A program made the position numbers and the translations under genes. Below the pieces are notes generated by a model. That model saw only the letters and a program-made list of their open reading frames with translations, was not told the origin of the DNA and did no database searches. A stretch of DNA of 64,000 nucleotides. It comes from Methylococcaceae bacterium UBA6146 (GTDB lineage Bacteria > Pseudomonadota > Gammaproteobacteria > Methylococcales > Methylomonadaceae). Positions 32,958 to 42,185 of the stretch are shown here, piece after piece (the first letter of the stretch is position 1; each line of letters begins with the position of its first letter). The stretch spans positions 62,001 to 126,000 of the forward strand of contig DIUY01000002.1 of assembly GCA_002422395.1 (NCBI GenBank), read 5' to 3'.

Positions 32958-35633
32958 TTAGGCTTGATGCGGAATAATTACCCCAGCTTCTTTGTTGTTC
33001 AAGACCAATTTGCTCAAGGCCGGCAAAATAATAAACGTGCAGCTGACTATCCAGAAAATTCCCATGGTGATCACCAAACCCATGCTGGCAATGCCTTCAT
33101 GGGGCGAAAATGCGAGGCCCGCAAAGCTGGAGCTGGTGGTCAGCGCACCATAAAACATGGCCCGGGCAGTGCTGGACTGATAAATGTTCTGTTTTTCTGA
33201 CAGTGAGTGCCGCAGTTTTTCAACCATGTGGATGCCATTGTCCACACCAAACCCAAGCAACAGCGGTAAGGCAATGATGTTGGCGAAATTAATGGGGGTG
33301 TCGGTAATGACGGCGCTGGCCATGGTGAATAATCCAGCCAACATCAGCGGGGTCATAATCAGCAAGGTGTCGGTGATACTGCGGCGGATGCCATACAAAA
33401 CTAGTGCGATAGTGATTAAAGCAATGGTGATCGCTTCTTTAAAAGCGTTTAATACCTCTTTCATTGATTCCCAATACATAATCGGCAAATCTGTAGTTTC
33501 CGGTGCTATAGACTGCACTTCGGTAATAAATTCTTCCAGATTGACCAAATCGTTCAGGTCTTTCTTGGCAAATATCTGGATGCGATAAAAGCCTTCTTTA
33601 CTTAACCATCTTTCTTTGATGTCGGCGGGAATTTCATTCATCGTAACAGCTTCGGCATTAAGGCCTGCCAACAAGTCATTTATCACGCCTGGTAAGGTGC
33701 CAAGCAGGGTGGTTTGGATTTTTTCCATAAAAAGACGGCGGTCAGGTTGTAGAAGGGTGTCATGCTCAAGCAGAACGGCTTGTAGTTCTGTTTTAAATGC
33801 CGTCAAGGCCGCTATTTCGCGGGCTTCGGTTTTTTTAGGCAGCACAACGTCTATCGCCTGAATTAGTTTATGTATACTGGCGGTCGTATTGGTTTCGGTT
33901 GCCAGTTCAGGGAAGCCTTGGTTATGTAAGCCAAGAACCATATCCATTTCTTCGATCAGAGCCAGTTTGTCGTCTTGCCCAGTAGGCAAAAAATCTAACA
34001 GACTGACAGTCTTATCAACCGTTTTTAATGCGCCAAGCTGTTGTTGCAAGGCTTTTGCCTGGCTTTTATTGTTGGCCAGAACGCTGACTGTCATCGGCGT
34101 GGTGTCTTTGTTTTTCATCAAGTTTTTGAAAGCAATGACCGACTCGGTGTTGGGGTCACGCAGATTAATCGGATTAAAATCTGTTTTTACATGGGCAACC
34201 AATACGCCGGAGACAATCGCGAGCATCACTGTCGCTAAGATGATTGGTTTGGCAAAATGCAGGGTGAAAGCAGCCATTTTTTCTGGCATTGCCGCCAACT
34301 GCCCAGGCTTTGCGGTGGGCCGGTACGCGGTGGGTGCGGGCAGCAATTTTAGCAGCACCGGCAAGACCGTCAAGGTGACGATAAGGCAAATGAATAGGCT
34401 GGTGCCCGCCAATAAACCTAATTCGGACACGCCTTCGTAGTCGGTCGGTATAAATGCGTAAAGCCCGATGGCGGTGGTTCCCGCACACAATAGCAGGGAG
34501 GGGGCGGTGGCTATTAATGCGCTATGTAACGCCCTGTTTTTGTCACAGTGGGTGTGGGCATAATCACGATAGCGCAAACAAAAGTGAATGGCATATTCCA
34601 CCCCTAAACCAATATTTGACACCGCAAAGGCAATAGAAATCAGGTTAAGTTCCTTTACGGCAACCGCAGCGAAGGTGCCACACAAAACCATCCCCAGCGC
34701 TAATGTCACCAGCGTTGCTATAGTCAAAAAAATCGAGCGGTAAGCCAGCAATAAAATAAATAACACCAAGGCAACCGAAAAAATGCTGGCGTTAAACGTG
34801 CCGGTGCTCATGCCCGACAATTCATCATCTTCAAGCCCCACCTCGCCGGTGATCGAGACTTTCACCTGGGGCAAAGTGGAGCTTTGGATTTGCGCAGTGG
34901 CTTTGTGGATTGCGTTAATCGCGTTTTCGGCCGGGCGGATTTTGGCATAATCAAATTTTGGCAGGGCAATAATGAAACCACTGTCAGTCGTGTAAGGTTT
35001 CTTGTCGGTAATCAACCCCTCCCAAGACAGCAAGGCATTATCGCCATTAATTGACCCATGCAATGCCAGTGACACTTTTTCCAGTAGCGCCGGCAAATCA
35101 ACAGGCAATTCACGGGTGTTGTCCGTGTTGGTTAAGGCGTCTTCAAATGTTGAAAAAAATCCCGTCAGGTTAGGGGTTTGGGCAATCCTGCCAATAAACG
35201 GTTGGGCCTGCGACAAGGTGCCTGACAAGCCTTGTAATTCATCAAAGTCGAGGTACAACAAACCATTCTGATGAAAAAAGGCGTTTTCATTAGGCAAATA
35301 AACGGATTCAAAATTATCCTTATCCGTTTGCAGCAAACGGGCCAGCCGCTTGGTTGCCGCTTTGGTCAGCTCCGGCGTATCCGACTCAACCACCAGCAAC
35401 AATGTGTGCATGTCTTGTGAAAATGCTTTTTCAAACTTGCGCCGGTTTTGCTGGAAAGGCGCCTCGGGGGCGACCAGCTCGGCGGTGTCGGTGTTGATGC
35501 TTAAATTGGCGGCGGTGTATTGCCATGCAAAAAAAGTGATTAGCACAACGGTTGACAAGACTAGGACGGGGTTTTTAAGGCTCCAGTGCCCCCATCGGGA
35601 AAGCTGGTTGCGGCTATAGGATTTTAACGACAT
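32958..35633 (-). CDS. hpnN: Hopanoid-associated RND transporter HpnN
   Basis: This 891-residue RND/MMPL-superfamily inner-membrane protein has about 12 helices in two halves, each with a large periplasmic loop. The N-terminal NTDTAELVAPEAPFQQNRRKF (NTDT.E.. near helix 1) and the helix block LNLISIAFAVSNIGLGVEYAIHF match HpnN, which moves hopanoids to the outer membrane. The repeated second half (INFANIIALPLLLGFGVDNGIHMVEKLRHSL) confirms the duplication. No other hpn gene is in the window, so the call rests on sequence type alone; a generic MMPL transporter is the alternative. A coding-like in-frame extension follows the stop (see findings). Confidence 0.8.
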   Translation of the reverse strand: MSLKSYSRNQLSRWGHWSLKNPVLVLSTVVLITFFAWQYTAANLSINTDTAELVAPEAPFQQNRRKFEKAFSQDMHTLLLVVESDTPELTKAATKRLARLLQTDKDNFESVYLPNENAFFHQNGLLYLDFDELQGLSGTLSQAQPFIGRIAQTPNLTGFFSTFEDALTNTDNTRELPVDLPALLEKVSLALHGSINGDNALLSWEGLITDKKPYTTDSGFIIALPKFDYAKIRPAENAINAIHKATAQIQSSTLPQVKVSITGEVGLEDDELSGMSTGTFNASIFSVALVLFILLLAYRSIFLTIATLVTLALGMVLCGTFAAVAVKELNLISIAFAVSNIGLGVEYAIHFCLRYRDYAHTHCDKNRALHSALIATAPSLLLCAGTTAIGLYAFIPTDYEGVSELGLLAGTSLFICLIVTLTVLPVLLKLLPAPTAYRPTAKPGQLAAMPEKMAAFTLHFAKPIILATVMLAIVSGVLVAHVKTDFNPINLRDPNTESVIAFKNLMKNKDTTPMTVSVLANNKSQAKALQQQLGALKTVDKTVSLLDFLPTGQDDKLALIEEMDMVLGLHNQGFPELATETNTTASIHKLIQAIDVVLPKKTEAREIAALTAFKTELQAVLLEHDTLLQPDRRLFMEKIQTTLLGTLPGVINDLLAGLNAEAVTMNEIPADIKERWLSKEGFYRIQIFAKKDLNDLVNLEEFITEVQSIAPETTDLPIMYWESMKEVLNAFKEAITIALITIALVLYGIRRSITDTLLIMTPLMLAGLFTMASAVITDTPINFANIIALPLLLGFGVDNGIHMVEKLRHSLSEKQNIYQSSTARAMFYGALTTSSSFAGLAFSPHEGIASMGLVITMGIFWIVSCTFIILPALSKLVLNNKEAGVIIPHQA

Positions 35634-35715
35634 ATCTGGTTTTTTGGGTTGTTTTAGGGCTAAATTGAAAACAGGTGGGTGTGCAAAAATGGTTATGGCA
35701 TGCCAAGCTTCAAGC

Positions 35716-37959
35716 TTATGTTAATGATTGCTCAACCGCCAGGCCGTCAACCCGTTGAAAGCCTCTGGGCAGACTATGGCCACGTTTGCCACGATTACTT
35801 GAATATTGGGCTATATCAGCGGCTTTTAAGGTTAAAAACTGTTTGCCTGACAGCACTTTTAACGGTGACTGCCCGGACATCACTATGGCCGCAACAAGGC
35901 AGTCCTTGCCGGTTGCCAGATCAGCAGCGGTCATCTGAATGAGTTTGTTGCCTTTGCCGCGTGCCAAGGCCGGTAACTCATGCACAGGGAAAATCAATAA
36001 GCGGCCTTGTAATGTTGCGACAGCAAGTAAGTCAGCGTCATTTTGCACAGGAGAGGGTTTTAGTAGCTTGGCGTTATCGGCTAACGTGATCAGGGTTTTG
36101 CCCGCCTTGTTTTTGGTCAGCAATTCTTTAAGTTGAACCCTAAAGCCATAGCCTAAATGGCTGGCCACCAGATACCAGTCATCTGGGTTTCCAGCGAGCA
36201 GGTGCGTAAAAACAGCGCCGACCGGCGGATTAAGCCGGGCGGTCAATGGCTCGCCCTGGGTCCTCGCAGACGGCAGGTCATGCGCCGATGTGCTGTAAGC
36301 CCGACCAGTCGAGTCGAGGATATAAATGGGTTGGGTTGACCGGCACTTGACGGCATCTTTAAAGCCGTCACCCGAACGGTAACTCAAGCTGGCGACATCA
36401 ATGTCATGGCCTTTGGCGGCTCTGATCCAGCCCTTTTCAGATAAAATCGCTGTCAGCGGTTCATTGCTGATTAATGCGGTGGTTGCTAAGGCCTGTGCGG
36501 CGTTTCGCGCAACTAGCGGCGACCGGCGATCATCACCGAATTTTTCCGCATCGGCGGCAAGTTCATCCCGAATCAAACAGTTCAACAATTCCTTTGAAGC
36601 GAGAATTTTTTCCAGTCCGGCACGTTCTATTGCCAGCGCATCCTGTTCGCCGCGTATCTTCATTTCCTCCAGCTTTGCAAGATGCCTTAATTTTAATTCA
36701 AGTATCGCTTCGGCTTGCGTGTCACTAATGCCAAAGCGCTCCATCAGCACCGGTTTAGGATGGTCTTCAGTGCGGATAATCGCAATGACTTCATCAATAT
36801 TAAGGTAGGCAATCAGTAGGCCGTCCAGGATATGCAGGCGTGCCAACACCTTATCGAGCCGATGCTGCAAACGGCGGCGCACGGTTTCGGTCCGGAAGCT
36901 GAGCCATTCGGTCAATATTTCGCGCAGGCCTTTTACCTTAGGCCGCCCATCTAGGCCTATCATATTCAGATTGACGCGGTAGCTTTTTTCCAGCTCGGTG
37001 GTCACAAATAAATGCGACATCACTGCTTCCACATCAAGGCGTTTGGATTTAGGGATTATTAACAGGCGGGTGGGGTTTTCATGATCTGATTCATCACGCA
37101 GGTCTTCGATCATCGGCAGTTTTTTCGCGAGCATTTGCGCGGCAATCTGCTCCATCAATTTGTTGCCGGACACTTGATGAGGCAGCGCAGTGATGACGAT
37201 AACACCCTCTTCCAACTCGTATTTGGCACGCATTTTTATCGAGCCGCCACCGGTGCTGTAAATTTTCTGTATCTCTTCGGAGGGCGTGATGATTTCCGCA
37301 TCGGTCGGGTAATCCGGGCCTTTTATATGTGCCAACAAATCATCGAGGTTGCTGTCAGGCTCATCCAGCAACTGTATACAGGCCTTGGCGACTTCCTTGA
37401 GATTATGCGGCGGTATGTCGGTTGCCATGCCGACGGCAATGCCCATCGTGCCGTTCAGCAAAATATTGGGCAAGCGGGCAGGCAGCAGTTCCGGCTCTTT
37501 CAAAGTGCCGTCGAAATTGTCCGACCATTCAACGGTGCCTTGCCCCAGCTCGTTCAGCAGGGTTTGTGCATAAGCGGTCAAGCGCGATTCGGTGTAACGC
37601 ATCGCGGCAAAGGATTTAGGGTCGTCCGGCGAGCCCCAGTTGCCTTGCCCGTCAATCAACGGATAACGGTAAGAAAATGCTTGGGCCATCAAAACCATCG
37701 CCTCATAACAGGCGGAATCGCCATGTGGATGGTATTTGCCCAACACGTCGCCGACAGTTCTTGCCGATTTTTTATACTTGGCCAGCGCGGTCAGACCCAG
37801 CTCGGACATGGCATAAACAATGCGCCGCTGCACCGGTTTTAGGCCATCACCGATATGCGGTAAGGCGCGGTCGAGAATAACGTACATGGAATAATCCAGA
37901 TAGGCTTTCTCGGCAAAATCTTTTAATGGCAGTTGTTCAAAATTTTCTTGTAGTCCCAC
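35716..37959 (-). CDS. parC: DNA topoisomerase IV subunit A
   Basis: ParC cuts and passes duplex DNA with ParE to decatenate chromosomes. It has a winged-helix/tower core with catalytic Tyr122 (RYTES) and a shortened C-terminal beta-pinwheel. The 747-residue length and the absence of the GyrA box point to ParC. Quinolone-determining positions are wild type (HPHGDSACYEAMV, S82 and E86). The thioesterase stop codon sits immediately upstream on the same strand, so co-transcription is likely. parE is not in the window. Confidence 0.96.
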   Translation of the reverse strand: MGLQENFEQLPLKDFAEKAYLDYSMYVILDRALPHIGDGLKPVQRRIVYAMSELGLTALAKYKKSARTVGDVLGKYHPHGDSACYEAMVLMAQAFSYRYPLIDGQGNWGSPDDPKSFAAMRYTESRLTAYAQTLLNELGQGTVEWSDNFDGTLKEPELLPARLPNILLNGTMGIAVGMATDIPPHNLKEVAKACIQLLDEPDSNLDDLLAHIKGPDYPTDAEIITPSEEIQKIYSTGGGSIKMRAKYELEEGVIVITALPHQVSGNKLMEQIAAQMLAKKLPMIEDLRDESDHENPTRLLIIPKSKRLDVEAVMSHLFVTTELEKSYRVNLNMIGLDGRPKVKGLREILTEWLSFRTETVRRRLQHRLDKVLARLHILDGLLIAYLNIDEVIAIIRTEDHPKPVLMERFGISDTQAEAILELKLRHLAKLEEMKIRGEQDALAIERAGLEKILASKELLNCLIRDELAADAEKFGDDRRSPLVARNAAQALATTALISNEPLTAILSEKGWIRAAKGHDIDVASLSYRSGDGFKDAVKCRSTQPIYILDSTGRAYSTSAHDLPSARTQGEPLTARLNPPVGAVFTHLLAGNPDDWYLVASHLGYGFRVQLKELLTKNKAGKTLITLADNAKLLKPSPVQNDADLLAVATLQGRLLIFPVHELPALARGKGNKLIQMTAADLATGKDCLVAAIVMSGQSPLKVLSGKQFLTLKAADIAQYSSNRGKRGHSLPRGFQRVDGLAVEQSLT

Positions 37960-38460
37960 TTAAAACTCATCCTCTATATCAATCTGCAAGCCACGAATTT
38001 TTTCTAGACTGTCCTGACGCATTTTTTTGCGCATTTCTGCTGCGGCAAACAGCTTTTTTTCGGCTTCGGTTTCCAGTTGTAAGCGTGGCACTTCAACGGA
38101 TTTGCCGTTTTCATCAATCGCCACCATCGTAAAATAACAAGATGTGGTATATCTTTTTTCATAAGTGCGCAAATGTTCGGCAAACACTTTGACGCCAATT
38201 TCCATAGACGAACGTCCGACATGATTGACGCGGGCCTGAAAAGTCACCAGCTCGCCGACATTGACTTGTTGTTTAAAGAAAACCTGATCTAGCGCCGCCG
38301 TCACGACATAATTCTTGCAGTATTTTGCCGCGCACGCATAAGCGACCTGATCCAGCAATTTTAATAAAGAGCCTCCGTGGACATTGCCGGAAAAATTGGC
38401 CATATCCGGTGTCATCAACACCGTCATGGTGAGTGATTTTTCTTGTTTACACATTATCAT
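37960..38460 (-). CDS. Hotdog-fold acyl-CoA thioesterase (YciA/YkhA type)
   Basis: This 166-residue protein hydrolyses acyl-CoA. The hotdog motif MANFSGNVHGGSLLKLLDQVAYACA holds the conserved Asn, His-Gly-Gly and Asp. VDIG-type strands (VGRSSMEIGVKVFAE) and a charged C-terminal helix follow. Substrate range cannot be read from sequence. Met1 or Met3 are both possible starts. It abuts parC (no gap) and is divergent from the SRP RNA region. Confidence 0.9.
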   Translation of the reverse strand: MIMCKQEKSLTMTVLMTPDMANFSGNVHGGSLLKLLDQVAYACAAKYCKNYVVTAALDQVFFKQQVNVGELVTFQARVNHVGRSSMEIGVKVFAEHLRTYEKRYTTSCYFTMVAIDENGKSVEVPRLQLETEAEKKLFAAAEMRKKMRQDSLEKIRGLQIDIEDEF

Positions 38461-38825
38461 TTAGGTCCGATTTGCTAAGCACGATTTGCCACCTTATTTT
38501 TTGTTTATATAGCCTATTGATTTAATTATATAATTCTAAAAAATAGGCGAAATTTGTGTTAAGTGGCGATATTTTACACTACGGAGGCTGCAAATACCGG
38601 TATGAAAAACTCCTGTAGGCAAGAGATAAAGCGGGATGGTAATGGGCATGAAACCTAAAATCAGCTATCCAGATGGATTTATCTTTACAGTCTTGGTGGA
38701 TCAGCAAGCCGCCTTAACTGAAGGCCACTTATTTTTAAAGGGGGTAGGGGCTATTTTTAGGTTGTAATATTAAAAATATTCAACGATAATACGCGTCCTT
38801 TAGCCCATACAGGCTGAAACATAAT
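38461..38825. other. Intergenic region upstream of SRP RNA
   Basis: About 365 bases lie between the divergent thioesterase gene and ffs. It must hold both promoters. One 41-codon frame (38642-38767) has no recognisable similarity and overlaps the ffs promoter, so it is not called. Confidence 0.5.
38762..38790 (+). promoter_or_regulatory. Candidate promoter of the SRP RNA gene
   Basis: TTGTAA (38762-38767) and GATAAT (38785-38790) are spaced by 17 bases. Transcription would begin near 38797, leaving a leader of about 30 bases to be trimmed by RNase P, which is normal for 4.5S RNA. Confidence 0.55.
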
Positions 38826-38935
38826 GGTGATCGCGTCGGTCCTCCCGCAACGATACGCTGTAAACCCCGCCAGGTCCGGAAGGGAGCAACGGTAGCAGCA
38901 GGATCGTGTGCCGGGATGTGGCTGGTGCGGTTACC
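38826..38935 (+). ncRNA. ffs: Signal recognition particle RNA (4.5S, small bacterial type)
   Basis: This 110-base RNA contains the universally conserved SRP domain IV: CCAGGTCCGGAAGGGAGCAAC with a GGAA tetraloop, followed by GTGTGCCGGGATGTGGCTGG. The ends GGTGATCGC and GCGGTTACC pair with wobbles to close a single long hairpin. It lacks an Alu domain, as in gammaproteobacteria. It directs membrane proteins to Ffh/FtsY. dnaX follows 33 bases later, the usual order. Confidence 0.95.
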
Positions 38936-38968
38936 GCCCAAATTTTATAATCCTCTTATGAGCCTGCA

Positions 38969-40582
38969 ATGAATTATCAGGTTCTCGCCAGAAAATGGCG
39001 TCCCCATAATTTCACAGAAGTTGTCGGACAAGCGCATGTCGTCAAGTCGTTAACTAACGCTTTGCAGCATAACCGTTTGCACCACGCCTATTTATTCACC
39101 GGAACTCGCGGCGTAGGCAAAACAACTATCGCAAGAATCTTGGCGAAAGCCATCAATTGTGAAAATCGGCGTGATTTTAACCCTTGTGGTGAATGCCTGG
39201 CGTGTCGTGAGCTCGACGAAGGCCGGTTTTTAGATTTAATTGAAGTTGATGCCGCATCGCGCACTAAGGTTGAAGATACCCGCGATTTGCTTGATAACGC
39301 CCAATACGCGCCTAATCAAGGCCGCTATAAAGTCTATCTGATTGACGAAGTCCATATGCTTTCAGGGCATAGCTTTAATGCTTTGCTAAAAACCCTGGAA
39401 GAGCCGCCGCCGCATGTCAAGTTTCTGTTAGCCACCACTGATCCGCATAAAATCCCTGTCACCGTATTGTCCCGTTGTTTGCAGTTTAATCTTAAGTGTT
39501 TGCTGCCCAATGAGATTTTTACGCAAATGGCGTTTATCCTCGAGCAAGAAAATATTGTTTCAGAAGCTGCGGCGTTAAAGTTATTGGCGCGGGCGGCCGA
39601 AGGCAGTATGCGGGATGCCTTAAGTTTGCTGGATCAGGCCATAGTTTTTGGCAACGGGCAAGTGACGGCCAACGATGTCATGGCGATGTTAGGTACGGTG
39701 GCCGTGCAGCCGGTCGAAGATTTATTGGCTGCATTGGCCCAAAGCGATGCGGTGGCGATTTTCGATAAAATCACTGAAACAGCTGATTTAGCGGCTGATT
39801 TTAAGCAGGTGTTGCAGCAGTTGTTGTTAGTTCTCCACCGTATTGCGTTGGTTCAGCAAGTTCCATCGGCGGTATCTGATGATTTTGATGCCGATATGAT
39901 AGCCGCTTTGTCAGCGCGGTTTACGCCCGCTGAGGTGCAGCTTTATTATCAGATTGGTTTGGTCGGGCAAAAGGATCTGGACTTGGCGCCTGATCCGCGT
40001 AGTGGCTTTGAAATGCTTATGTTGCGTATGCTGACCTTTAAACCGACGGAGGTCGATGCTACGCCGCCATCAGGCACGGCAAGCGTCAAGCCAAAACCTG
40101 GTGACCAAAGCATCCATCGACCCGAGTTTAATGAACCTTCTGTTATCGTAACTGAAAAAAGCATTCAAGAAACAGCCTTTAAGAACGATGCCAATAATTG
40201 GGCGGAGATGATTTTGGCAATGAAGCTGGGAGGAATGACTAGGGAACTGGCAAACAATTGTGTGCTGGAAGCTATTGATAACCACGCCTGTACTTTGTTG
40301 TTGGACTCTGGGCATAAACAGCTGCGCAGTGCGGTGACCGAGGAGAAACTACAAAAAGCCTTGCGTGATTATTATGGCGCACCTTTAAAGCTGATGATTA
40401 ACACCGAAAAAACAACGGTTGTTGATACGCCCGCAGTCAAGTTGACTAAAGAGCGTGAGGAGAAGCAGCAGACGGCTGTCGACGCCATTAATTCAGATCA
40501 AAACATTCAGGCTTTAAAAGAGCATTTCGATGCCCGGATCATACCCGGCACGATAGGGCCGGTACAACAAATAAAGGAGTGA
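38969..40582 (+). CDS. dnaX: DNA polymerase III subunits gamma and tau
   Basis: This is the clamp-loader ATPase of the replisome. Walker A GTRGVGKT is at residues 45-52, four zinc cysteines (C64, C73, C76, C79), Walker B LIDEVHML and the SRC motif VLSRCLQF. Domain III and a C-terminal tau region follow (about 380-537), which is shorter than the 643-residue E. coli tau. An A6G sequence occurs near codon 398 but is not in the phase used by E. coli for frameshifting (gamma formation), so a separate gamma form is uncertain. The stop overlaps the ybaB Shine-Dalgarno, which supports coupling. Confidence 0.95.
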   Translation: MNYQVLARKWRPHNFTEVVGQAHVVKSLTNALQHNRLHHAYLFTGTRGVGKTTIARILAKAINCENRRDFNPCGECLACRELDEGRFLDLIEVDAASRTKVEDTRDLLDNAQYAPNQGRYKVYLIDEVHMLSGHSFNALLKTLEEPPPHVKFLLATTDPHKIPVTVLSRCLQFNLKCLLPNEIFTQMAFILEQENIVSEAAALKLLARAAEGSMRDALSLLDQAIVFGNGQVTANDVMAMLGTVAVQPVEDLLAALAQSDAVAIFDKITETADLAADFKQVLQQLLLVLHRIALVQQVPSAVSDDFDADMIAALSARFTPAEVQLYYQIGLVGQKDLDLAPDPRSGFEMLMLRMLTFKPTEVDATPPSGTASVKPKPGDQSIHRPEFNEPSVIVTEKSIQETAFKNDANNWAEMILAMKLGGMTRELANNCVLEAIDNHACTLLLDSGHKQLRSAVTEEKLQKALRDYYGAPLKLMINTEKTTVVDTPAVKLTKEREEKQQTAVDAINSDQNIQALKEHFDARIIPGTIGPVQQIKE

Positions 40583-40584
40583 AA

Positions 40585-40908
40585 ATGAAAAATCCACTGG
40601 GTAATCTCATGCAGCAAGCCCAAAAAATGCAAGAAGACTTAAAAAAAGCGCAGGAAGAAATTGCGGCCATACAAGTGCAGGGCGAATCTGGCGGCGGCTT
40701 AGTCACTATCATCATGACCGGCAAGCGCGAAGCCAGGAAAGTCACCATTGACGATTCGTTGTTGGGTGAAGACAAAGACATGCTCGAAGATTTGGTTGCG
40801 GCCGCTATCAATGATGCGGTCAATAAGGTGGCAAAAGTGAAAAAAGAAAAAATGTCTGAGATAACTGCCGGACTTCCTTTGCCGCCCGGATTCCAAATGC
40901 CTTTTTAA
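40585..40908 (+). CDS. ybaB: Nucleoid-associated protein YbaB/EbfC
   Basis: This 107-residue dimeric DNA-binding protein has a coiled N-terminal helix (LMQQAQKMQEDLKKAQEEIAAIQV), the GGGLV.I...G strand and the C-terminal GLPLPPGFQMPF. The ATG at 40585 has AAAGGAG six bases upstream; the GTG at 40579 is inside this site and is rejected. It lies between dnaX and recR, the usual order in proteobacteria. Confidence 0.96.
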   Translation: MKNPLGNLMQQAQKMQEDLKKAQEEIAAIQVQGESGGGLVTIIMTGKREARKVTIDDSLLGEDKDMLEDLVAAAINDAVNKVAKVKKEKMSEITAGLPLPPGFQMPF

Positions 40909-40909
40909 C

Positions 40910-41506
40910 ATGCCCAAAAAAGGTTTATTGGGGCAGCTGATACAAAACTTATGCTGTCTGCCAGGTGTAGGGCCTAAAACCGCTCAGCGAATGGCATTTT
41001 ATTTGCTGCAACGGGATCGTAATGGGGCAAAAATATTGGCCGAAACATTGTTACGCGCCATTGATAAACTGGGTTATTGCGAGCATTGCCGTACTCTGAC
41101 CGAATCTAAGCTGTGTGAAATATGCGCTGATGGTTCTCGCGACGATGCAGCTGTTTGTATAGTGGAAAGCCCTGCTGATGCTTGGGTGATTGATCAGGCG
41201 ACTGTATTTAAAGGGCGTTATTTTGTCTTGCATGGGCGGTTGTCGCCGTTAGACGGGATAGGGCCGGATGAGCTGGGGCTTGATCAATTGGAGCAGCGGC
41301 TGGCAACAAGGCAAATCAAAGAGCTGATATTGGCAACTAACTCAACGGTGGAAGGCGAGGCAACTGCTTATTTTATCGGTGAGTTGGCCAAAAAGCACGG
41401 GGTGCAAGCTAGCCGGATAGCGCATGGTGTCCCGATGGGTGGGGAGCTTGAATTTATTGATAGCAGCACTTTATCCCATGCCTTTAATGGCCGAAAAGAA
41501 ATTTAA
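40910..41506 (+). CDS. recR: Recombination protein RecR
   Basis: RecR loads RecA with RecF/RecO at gaps. It has an N-terminal helix-hairpin-helix (LCCLPGVGPKTAQRMAFYLL), a C4 zinc finger (CEHCRTLTESKLCEIC), a Toprim domain (VCIVESPADAW, FVLHGRLSPLDGIGPDEL) and a Walker-B-like end (AHGVPMGGELEFIDSSTLSHA). At 198 residues it has the standard length. It starts one base after the ybaB stop. Confidence 0.97.
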   Translation: MPKKGLLGQLIQNLCCLPGVGPKTAQRMAFYLLQRDRNGAKILAETLLRAIDKLGYCEHCRTLTESKLCEICADGSRDDAAVCIVESPADAWVIDQATVFKGRYFVLHGRLSPLDGIGPDELGLDQLEQRLATRQIKELILATNSTVEGEATAYFIGELAKKHGVQASRIAHGVPMGGELEFIDSSTLSHAFNGRKEI

Positions 41507-41621
41507 AGGTATAAGCCCTTTGTTTAAATGTGAAGTTTGGCAATATGGTAAGCCCATAACTGTTGTTGGGCGGTTTATCGTCAATTAACCGCCATCTGAA
41601 ACTCAAGTCCAAGGTGAAATC

Positions 41622-41960
41622 ATGACTGATTGTTTGTTTTGTAAAATGGTCGCAGGTGCCATTAAGCCGGATGTGGTGTTCGAAGATGACCGTATTCTAG
41701 CGTTTAGGGATATTAATCCTCAAGCACCTGTGCACATCCTTGTTATCCCGAAGCGGCATATTGCGACCTTGAATGACCTGGATGACGGCCAGTTGGCGGG
41801 CCAGTTGTTACAGGCGGCTGTGAAGCTTGCAGAACAAGAGGGCTTGTCTGAAGACGGTTACAGGACTTTGGTTAACTGCAACAAAAAAGGCGGACAAGAA
41901 GTTTACCATCTGCATCTGCACCTGCTTGGCGGTCGGCAAATGGGCTGGCCGCCAGGTTAA
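41622..41960 (+). CDS. HIT-family purine nucleoside phosphoramidase (HinT-like)
   Basis: This 112-residue protein carries the HIT triad QEVYHLHLHLLGGRQMGWPPG (H-phi-H-phi-H) with the catalytic central His and the C-terminal GWPPG of the HinT subgroup. Such proteins hydrolyse AMP-lysine and similar phosphoramidates. It begins CLFCKMVAGAIKPDVVFEDD with a partial zinc-like CxxC. It lies 225 bases upstream of the nqr operon and is probably an independent unit. Confidence 0.93.
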   Translation: MTDCLFCKMVAGAIKPDVVFEDDRILAFRDINPQAPVHILVIPKRHIATLNDLDDGQLAGQLLQAAVKLAEQEGLSEDGYRTLVNCNKKGGQEVYHLHLHLLGGRQMGWPPG

Positions 41961-42060
41961 GTTTTTTAGGCGGTTATAGTCAAATTTTTAAGTCGCTTTG
42001 CTCCTCTTGTAAGGACAGCGATGAAATTTTACGAAGACTCTCTAAAGCATTTCCCCAAAG

Positions 42061-42089
42061 TTGAGAAAACATTCTTTCTGTGATGTAAT
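42061..42089 (+). promoter_or_regulatory. Weak candidate promoter for the nqr operon
   Basis: TTGAGA (42061-42066) and TGTAAT (42084-42089) are spaced by 17 bases, about 95 bases before nqrA. The -10 box lacks the key A at position 2, so this is a tentative call. Confidence 0.35.
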
Positions 42090-42185
42090 GCGAACGTTTT
42101 ACGTCTTAAAGAGCCGTCTGATTTTTACCTTGGTAAAGCAGGCGGGTGGTTTCGCTGCAACTTGTAGGGAGAGTAGGCCTCGACT

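Noticed and set aside
38642..38767. 41-codon open frame upstream of ffs
   Set aside because: No recognisable similarity, a weak ribosome-binding site and overlap with the likely ffs promoter.
40146..40165. A6G sequence in dnaX as a programmed frameshift site for gamma subunit
   Set aside because: The run is read GAA AAA AGC, so the phase is wrong for the A-AAA-AAG tandem slip used in E. coli, and six A are short for transcriptional slippage. A -1 shift here would meet a stop after about eight codons, so it cannot be fully excluded.
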